A DNA stretch of 64,000 nucleotides from Candidatus Obscuribacter sp. (GTDB lineage Bacteria; Cyanobacteriota; Vampirovibrionia; Obscuribacterales; Obscuribacteraceae). A program made the translations under genes and the position numbers. Numbering within the stretch: the first letter of the stretch is position 1; each line of letters opens with the position of its first letter. The notes beneath the pieces were generated by a model, which worked only from the letters and a program-made list of their open reading frames with translations, was not told the DNA's origin and did no database searches. Shown piece by piece: positions 59,749-64,000 of the stretch. The stretch spans positions 2,294,001 through 2,358,000 of the forward strand of contig JADJQZ010000001.1 in NCBI GenBank assembly GCA_016712465.1, written 5' to 3'.

Positions 59749-61293
59749 TCAGGGCGCACCCATGCGGAAGAAACTGCCAAGTACGGCCATGACTATCACT
59801 ACCAGAAGGGTGACTTCCTTTGGTTTTCGATAGACCCGAGTAAAGCCCAGGTAGTTCAAATACATGGTGTAGCACAGTGCCGCAAAGATTCCGAACTCGA
59901 GCTTGCCCAGAGCCAGGAAGGATATCAGTATGGGGGCCTTTCCGTAGCAGACCACTCGCAGAGCGGCATTGAAATTGCCCTTGCCACCCAATTGTTGGAA
60001 CACAAAATTGAGCAGCGCCGCACCAAGAATAGCTGAGATTAGCCCCATGACCAGCTCTGCAAAGATTGGTGTGAGGCTGAATTTGAAGATGCATCTGAGA
60101 ATGGCGGCGCTGCTTTGCACCACCAGTAAAAAGAAGAGGGGTTCCGCCAAGGTGCCGTCTGTCGGCATTTTTGAGAAGAAAACGCGAGGCGATTGGAGAA
60201 TGTTCTTCGCCGTCAGCAGGTTGAAGGCCAGTATCCCCACAAGATCCTGGCGGTTCATGCGAAAGCCGGCGTCCGGTTGCGGGCTGGTGTCTCCGTTCGT
60301 GGAGTTGCGGTCGTAAAAGCCTGCCGCTCTCAGTGCCGCAGCCCCGCGTGAAATCTCTTTGGGGGGAGCCTTGGTGAAGGTCTCGCTGAGAGCTGACTTC
60401 TCTCCGTTTAGACCCTGGGGGATAGGCTGTTGAGCCGGCTCGACGGTGTTAGCGGCCGGCTGCGGTGCCTGCAAGGATTCCGTTTGACTCTGGATAACAT
60501 TGGCAAAGGTTTCTTGCCAGACCGAGGGCTTGGTGGGAGGCGCGTCTTTGTCCGGCTTCTTTTCCCTGGCTCTTGTAGCCTTGCGCAGAGCCTCTTCATA
60601 TTCTTCCGCGAAGAATTCAAACTGTGGTTCGGCACCGGCCGCCCAGGGCTTATCCGGGTCTTGATGCGGGACTATTACAGGCGGCGTCTTCGGCACGTAT
60701 TCATTGGAAATGAACTGCTGATTAATCATGTGCAGTTCTTCGAGACTACCGCGCGGCGGAATCGCCTCGCTTTGCTCACCCATGACCACGTCCGGTCTGA
60801 GCGGTACTCGCGTGATGTTCTGTCTGGGGTCTGGACGATTGCCAGGGTTCTGCGGCGGGGCAGAGCGGGCTGCCGCATCGGCAGCGGCCTGCATGTTTTG
60901 CAGCTGTTCGGGGCTGAGCGCTTGCATGTTTGTGCCGGTGCTGTCGCTGCGTCGGACGTAGGGTGCAGGCTTCAGTTCCCGCCTCGGTTCTGCCGGCGGA
61001 TTGGGTGCAGGAGGCAACTGTAACTGAGGAAAGACGGGTGTAGCTCCCTGGGGACTTTGAGGAAGCTTCAACTGCGGATAATTATTTTCACCATTGCTTT
61101 GTGGCTGTGCCGGTTGCAACGGGGCGGCCGGTCCAGCCGCTGCCGGCTCGACGTTAGGATTTATGCCTTCTGATGCAGCCGGCGTCGGCTGCCCGAAACC
61201 GTGCGGGGTGTAGCCCGGAATACCAGCAAATAAATCAGGGCGGTTGCCTTGATTTAGATTCTCTTTGTCCTGCTCGTCCTTTTCGTCTGCCAC
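59749..61293 (-). CDS. Proline-rich protein with C-terminal YIP1-type membrane domain
   Basis: A 514-aa protein. The first ~340 residues are Pro/Ala/Gln-rich and low complexity, probably disordered. The C-terminal ~170 residues hold 5-6 hydrophobic helices; the opening SPRVFFSKMPTDGTLAEPLFFL resembles the YIP1 family, whose members bind partners at the membrane. The C-terminal MRMGAP-like end and lack of a signal peptide are consistent with insertion through internal helices. ATG at 61293. Function unknown; a membrane scaffold is plausible. The low-complexity N-terminus is long for the family. Confidence 0.75.
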   Translation of the reverse strand: MADEKDEQDKENLNQGNRPDLFAGIPGYTPHGFGQPTPAASEGINPNVEPAAAGPAAPLQPAQPQSNGENNYPQLKLPQSPQGATPVFPQLQLPPAPNPPAEPRRELKPAPYVRRSDSTGTNMQALSPEQLQNMQAAADAAARSAPPQNPGNRPDPRQNITRVPLRPDVVMGEQSEAIPPRGSLEELHMINQQFISNEYVPKTPPVIVPHQDPDKPWAAGAEPQFEFFAEEYEEALRKATRAREKKPDKDAPPTKPSVWQETFANVIQSQTESLQAPQPAANTVEPAQQPIPQGLNGEKSALSETFTKAPPKEISRGAAALRAAGFYDRNSTNGDTSPQPDAGFRMNRQDLVGILAFNLLTAKNILQSPRVFFSKMPTDGTLAEPLFFLLVVQSSAAILRCIFKFSLTPIFAELVMGLISAILGAALLNFVFQQLGGKGNFNAALRVVCYGKAPILISFLALGKLEFGIFAALCYTMYLNYLGFTRVYRKPKEVTLLVVIVMAVLGSFFRMGAP

Positions 61294-61935
61294 TGGTTTG
61301 GCTGTTTCCCAGATAAGAGGTTCCCGTTTGGCGCGCTCTGACCATCCTCTTGGAAGTTTGGAAGCAAGATGACTGTGCCTGCAATCGCCGCCTCTATCAA
61401 GCCTAGATGAAATCCCCTGGTTATTCTAGTGGGTTGTCAATGATTTCATGTTTGCCATGGAAAGCCTTCCTGCCCAGAAGCGCCTGAAAGCCGTATTGAA
61501 CCGGTAGTAACCGAGGGAAGAAATTCTCTCAAGTAAGGGGCTCTTTGAATTTGGTATCGCGGGTGCTACCAGGACGAATTTGTGCTTATGCAAACTGATC
61601 TTCTACGCGGGGGCACCACTTGTCAGCCTCGGCTTCTGAACTACTTGTATATATTAATTCTCGATGTGAGTGTAGTGGTCTTTCCGAGGGGCGGAACCTT
61701 TTATCTGAGATGAAAGTCTGTGCATTCTGTGAGGGATACATGCAGTTTTCTTTGGGCTTTCAAGAGGATGTCGTAAGTAATGAAGCCCGCTCCATAAATA
61801 GACATCATCCTTTTATGGTATTGCTCTAAGAATACTTGTCATGCATAATAGCAACGTGCCAAAACCGGCTCTGTAAGTGCGAAACTTCGCTTTATCCCTC
61901 GCATATATACCGGCGCCAATCAAGAGGTAGCAAAG
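61294..61935. other. Intergenic stretch with no supported gene
   Basis: A 640-base region between the YIP1-type gene and the small plus-strand gene. A 69-codon plus frame at 61620-61829 has a TTG start, no ribosome-binding site and unremarkable Cys-rich content, so I do not call it. I see no tRNA, terminator or repeat. A -10-like TATATA near 61906 may serve the downstream gene. Confidence 0.5.
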
Positions 61936-62319
61936 ATGTCAACCAAGGCCCTTATGAGAGCCACTGACCCTTCCATCGGTACAAATATCGGCAAAACCGC
62001 AGTCATCAAAGTAAAGTTCTCCGGTGACGAACGTGGTCCCGTCGATCCGCCTCAAAAAGTTGATTCCTCAATCTCCGCCGGTTATCGCTCTCTCATGAGA
62101 GATGACACCCTGGCCGGTAGGCAGCACTCCCGCAATTTCCGCAACGACGAAAGAAGTGAGTCCAATTCGCGGCTACGTATGGTTTCAAACCTGCGCCAGA
62201 AAGAATCCTGGCTCATCTGGCGCGAATTTGTGAGAGACCTCGATCGGTCCTTCGGTTCAATGCTGCAGCGCTTTTCTCCTACCATGTGGCTGAAAGACGG
62301 GAAAGCTAGTTACAGATAG
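61936..62319 (+). CDS. Hypothetical basic protein, 127 aa
   Basis: I do not recognise this protein. It is basic and charged, with a Pro/Gly-rich N-terminal third and a helical C-terminal half (SWLIWREFVRDLDRSFGSML). No signal peptide or metal motif. ATG at 61936 has AAGAGG upstream. A strong terminator lies 20 bases after the stop, which supports it as a true single gene. Possible RNA or DNA contact because of its charge, but that is not shown. Confidence 0.7.
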   Translation: MSTKALMRATDPSIGTNIGKTAVIKVKFSGDERGPVDPPQKVDSSISAGYRSLMRDDTLAGRQHSRNFRNDERSESNSRLRMVSNLRQKESWLIWREFVRDLDRSFGSMLQRFSPTMWLKDGKASYR

Positions 62320-62339
62320 TCCATACGAAAGATTTGCAA

Positions 62340-62370
62340 ACGCCCTGCTCACAAGCGGGGCGTTTCTCTT
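62340..62370 (+). terminator. Rho-independent terminator after the 127-aa gene
   Basis: ACGCCCTGCT pairs with AGCGGGGCGT (one G-U) around the 4-base loop CACA, followed by TTTCTCTT. It lies 20 bases after the stop of the 127-aa gene on the plus strand. Confidence 0.85.
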
Positions 62371-62402
62371 TGCTATTCGGCAGACGAAGAGTTCGGCAAA
62401 AG

Positions 62403-63215
62403 TTACAACTTAGTGCTAAATTCGGGATCCTGCCTCAGACCAAGCTGGTTCTCGAAGATCATTTTGTCCACCATCAGTGCGTCGCTGCTGACCTGCAGAT
62501 CTCCAGCAAATGGAGCACCGAAGAGCACAACCAGATACATGTTAAGTGATATCAAGAGAGACACCATGGAAGTCATCAGTACTTGTGCCAGGAGACTCTC
62601 TACTCCGAAGAAGTAGGTGAACACCACAGTCACCACTCCTCCTAGAATCAAGACAAACCATTCCACCGTCGGTACGCCGAAACTGGCTAGATTAGTGCGG
62701 GCGCGACGGTTGTCCCAGACCTGGCAAGATTCCTGAACCATTAGCGGATAGATAGCCTTTTGATTCTCCGTCACCGGTTCAAAGGCATTCACCTCGCGCA
62801 TGAGATTTATAGCGTGCCGACGGGCCGTCTTGTTGATCTGACCTTTAGCCATGTCCGGCCATTCCTTTTCCACCACCTCGGAGACGTACTTTTCACAGAG
62901 TTGACGGACCGCCGTTGCCTTGGCTTTGGGCATGCTTTCGGCTAGAAGGAAGACATCGGCCAGGCTGTTTGCTTCGTTTTCTACTACATTTCTGGCTGTC
63001 TGAAACTTGGTCATAGCATCTACCACCACCAGTCCAAGCAAAACCGCGTACATGGTTCCCACCACTGAGAGGAGATAACCTCCCACTTCATGGCATTGCT
63101 TGAGTCTCTCCAGGTGGCAGTAGCGTCGCACAATCAAAAGCCCCAGCACGGATGCCAGGGTTATGCCAATGATTAAAGCCGCGCCGATGTAGAAATTGTC
63201 TATATCCATTGCCAT
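62403..63215 (-). CDS. DUF4239 membrane protein
   Basis: A 270-aa integral membrane protein. Four hydrophobic helices: ~9-28, ~45-67, and two near 183-235. The N-terminal loop has LLGLVVVDAMTKFQTARNVVENEANSL, with a Glu/Asn-rich segment typical of DUF4239, sometimes called bestrophin-like. The C-terminal part is GAPFAGDLQVSSDAL. ATG at 63215. A 45-codon gene lies 42 bases upstream on the same strand and is probably cotranscribed. Function unknown; ion conductance is suspected for the family. Confidence 0.87.
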   Translation of the reverse strand: MAMDIDNFYIGAALIIGITLASVLGLLIVRRYCHLERLKQCHEVGGYLLSVVGTMYAVLLGLVVVDAMTKFQTARNVVENEANSLADVFLLAESMPKAKATAVRQLCEKYVSEVVEKEWPDMAKGQINKTARRHAINLMREVNAFEPVTENQKAIYPLMVQESCQVWDNRRARTNLASFGVPTVEWFVLILGGVVTVVFTYFFGVESLLAQVLMTSMVSLLISLNMYLVVLFGAPFAGDLQVSSDALMVDKMIFENQLGLRQDPEFSTKL

Positions 63216-63257
63216 AGTTTCTCCAATCAGGATGAAACTGGCAAGTAGCGACAGATT

Positions 63258-63395
63258 CTACTTGGAGCGTGAGAGTGTGTGGTGAAACATGTCCATAACA
63301 GCATCGTAAAAGGCTGTTACTTCATCATGGGCTACCGACAGCAGGAAGACCACTGCCAGTGTTATGACGACCATGTAGAAGAGAAATGTGACCAT
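63258..63395 (-). CDS. Small single-helix membrane protein, 45 aa
   Basis: A 45-codon gene: the ATG at 63395, stop TAG at 63258-63260. Residues 3-21 are a continuous hydrophobic helix (TFLFYMVVITLAVVFLL), followed by a short charged tail with two His (FHHT) and a basic end. A GGGAA lies about eight bases before the ATG. It precedes DUF4239 by 42 bases on the same strand. Small single-helix proteins often regulate a larger membrane neighbour, which makes DUF4239 the natural partner. Confidence 0.6.
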   Translation of the reverse strand: MVTFLFYMVVITLAVVFLLSVAHDEVTAFYDAVMDMFHHTLSRSK

Positions 63396-63539
63396 GATTG
63401 GTTCCCGTTAACCTGATGGAGCGCCGGATTTCACTTTGCTAGTATCTTGCCAAGTGCTTTAAGGTGAGGTTAAGGACTCTTGTTTGTTGCCATAAACCTA
63501 TTTAATCCTTGACCGGCTGCCTAGAGGAGGGCGTGAATT

Positions 63540-63983
63540 TCAGTGTTTACAGCCACTGTGATCTTCGCCGACCTTGTGGCTGTGACCCAGGAAACTGCCT
63601 GTGGTAAAGCGTCTGTTCAAGAGGTGGGTTATAACCAGAATCAAGTTTCCTACCGCTATCAGGGTTAGCTCAAGTTTAGCGTTGACTACGGTGTTTCGAC
63701 CGAGGGCTACCAGGCCGACCATGGTCATGCCCAGTACCAGACCGACCAGGGCTATGGGCTTCTTATGGCGGAAATAGCCCGGCACGATGGCGAACACGGC
63801 AAAGCCTACAATGGCGGCAATGAGGATGTTTTCCACCCACTCTTCTTCCAGGAAGCTCAAGTTAAGCCCTATAAAAGGAACCGTGGCGATTAAGACCGGC
63901 ATGGCCAGACAATGGATTAAGCAGGCGATGGAGGCAAAAATTCCCAGGTTATCCAGGGAGAGAATAGCTTTGTCGGCTCCCAT
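63540..63983 (-). CDS. MerC domain membrane protein
   Basis: A 147-aa protein with four hydrophobic helices. The N-terminal ACLIHCLAMP matches the MerC pattern (C-x-x-H-C followed by a helix and Pro), in which the Cys pair can bind metal; MerC family members transport mercuric or other ions or have no known role. The C-terminal tail SHKVGEDHSGCKH is His/Cys-rich. The ATG at 63983 fits family length, but the reading frame stays open to the window edge, so a longer N-terminus cannot be excluded. No mer operon genes are nearby. Confidence 0.82.
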   Translation of the reverse strand: MGADKAILSLDNLGIFASIACLIHCLAMPVLIATVPFIGLNLSFLEEEWVENILIAAIVGFAVFAIVPGYFRHKKPIALVGLVLGMTMVGLVALGRNTVVNAKLELTLIAVGNLILVITHLLNRRFTTGSFLGHSHKVGEDHSGCKH

Positions 63984-64000
63984 ATCTATAGGATCCGGTT

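Noticed and set aside
61620..61829. 69-codon plus-strand frame in the 61.3-61.9 kb gap
   Set aside because: TTG start, no ribosome-binding site and no recognisable features; not enough to call.
63540..63983. Mercury-resistance operon
   Set aside because: Only one MerC-family gene is seen, without merR, merA, merT or merP nearby.

Overview
The window is ordinary bacterial chromosome, densely coded on both strands in short operons of 2-6 genes, at roughly half G+C. I see no insertion sequence, prophage, integrase, CRISPR array or rRNA. The mix of core genes (fusA, rpsG, rpsL, smpB, nnr, a short-chain prenyl synthase, tRNA-Cys, tRNA-Val) with many TPR proteins, lipoproteins, an OmpA-like protein, peptidoglycan peptidases and a DUF1800/DUF1501 pair fits a Gram-negative-type heterotroph. 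My best guess, from gene style only, is a non-photosynthetic cyanobacterial relative (Vampirovibrionia/Melainabacteria, Obscuribacterales-like). A 16S or marker-gene tree would decide.

Layout. 0-3.3 kb: the tail of a spermidine/putrescine-type permease, then on the minus strand a dipeptide/oligopeptide-type permease pair, a lipoprotein and an unknown gene. 3.4-3.7 kb: two tRNAs and a terminator. 3.8-6.9 kb: a plus-strand operon of a small secreted helical protein, DUF1800 and DUF1501. 6.9-10.7 kb: minus-strand translation genes (rpsL-rpsG, then fusA in its own unit). 10.9-16.3 kb: a tandem acetyltransferase, then smpB followed by two glycoside-hydrolase-like proteins. 16.4-18.6 kb: a membrane acyltransferase and a double ribbon-helix-helix protein with three palindromes upstream. 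18.8-22.3 kb: an operon of acyl-CoA dehydrogenase, membrane protein, prenyl synthase and DUF212. 22.4-24.4 kb: two overlapping S66 (LD-carboxypeptidase) genes, the second lacking the catalytic triad. 24.4-28.4 kb: DppD-type ATPase, nnr, and a TonB-C/TPR lipoprotein. 28.5-38.8 kb: sugar-phosphate mutarotase, OmpA-like protein, amidoligase, a repeat-bearing TPR/hydrolase, DUF1963 and TPR genes.

38.8-51.6 kb holds the most striking locus, a tightly packed minus-strand operon: WGR-DUF4132, second DUF4132, MoxR-type AAA+ ATPase, DUF5682, VWA/MIDAS protein and double-SWIM zinc-finger protein. Its gene order parallels E. coli yehI-yehL-yehM-yehP-yehQ, whose function is unknown; the second DUF4132 is an extra. 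The likely logic is an AAA+ motor working with a VWA adaptor on large WGR/DUF4132 targets, with SWIM and DUF5682 proteins as partners.

51.8-64 kb: TPR protein, a papain-like cysteine peptidase candidate, alpha/beta hydrolase, exported tyrosine phosphatase, two-helix TrkA-like protein, a HypD homologue that has lost its active-site cysteines, a YIP1-type membrane protein, DUF4239 with a 45-residue membrane protein upstream, and a MerC-family protein at the window edge. Recurrent themes are envelope proteins and pseudoenzyme-like paralogues (S66, HypD).
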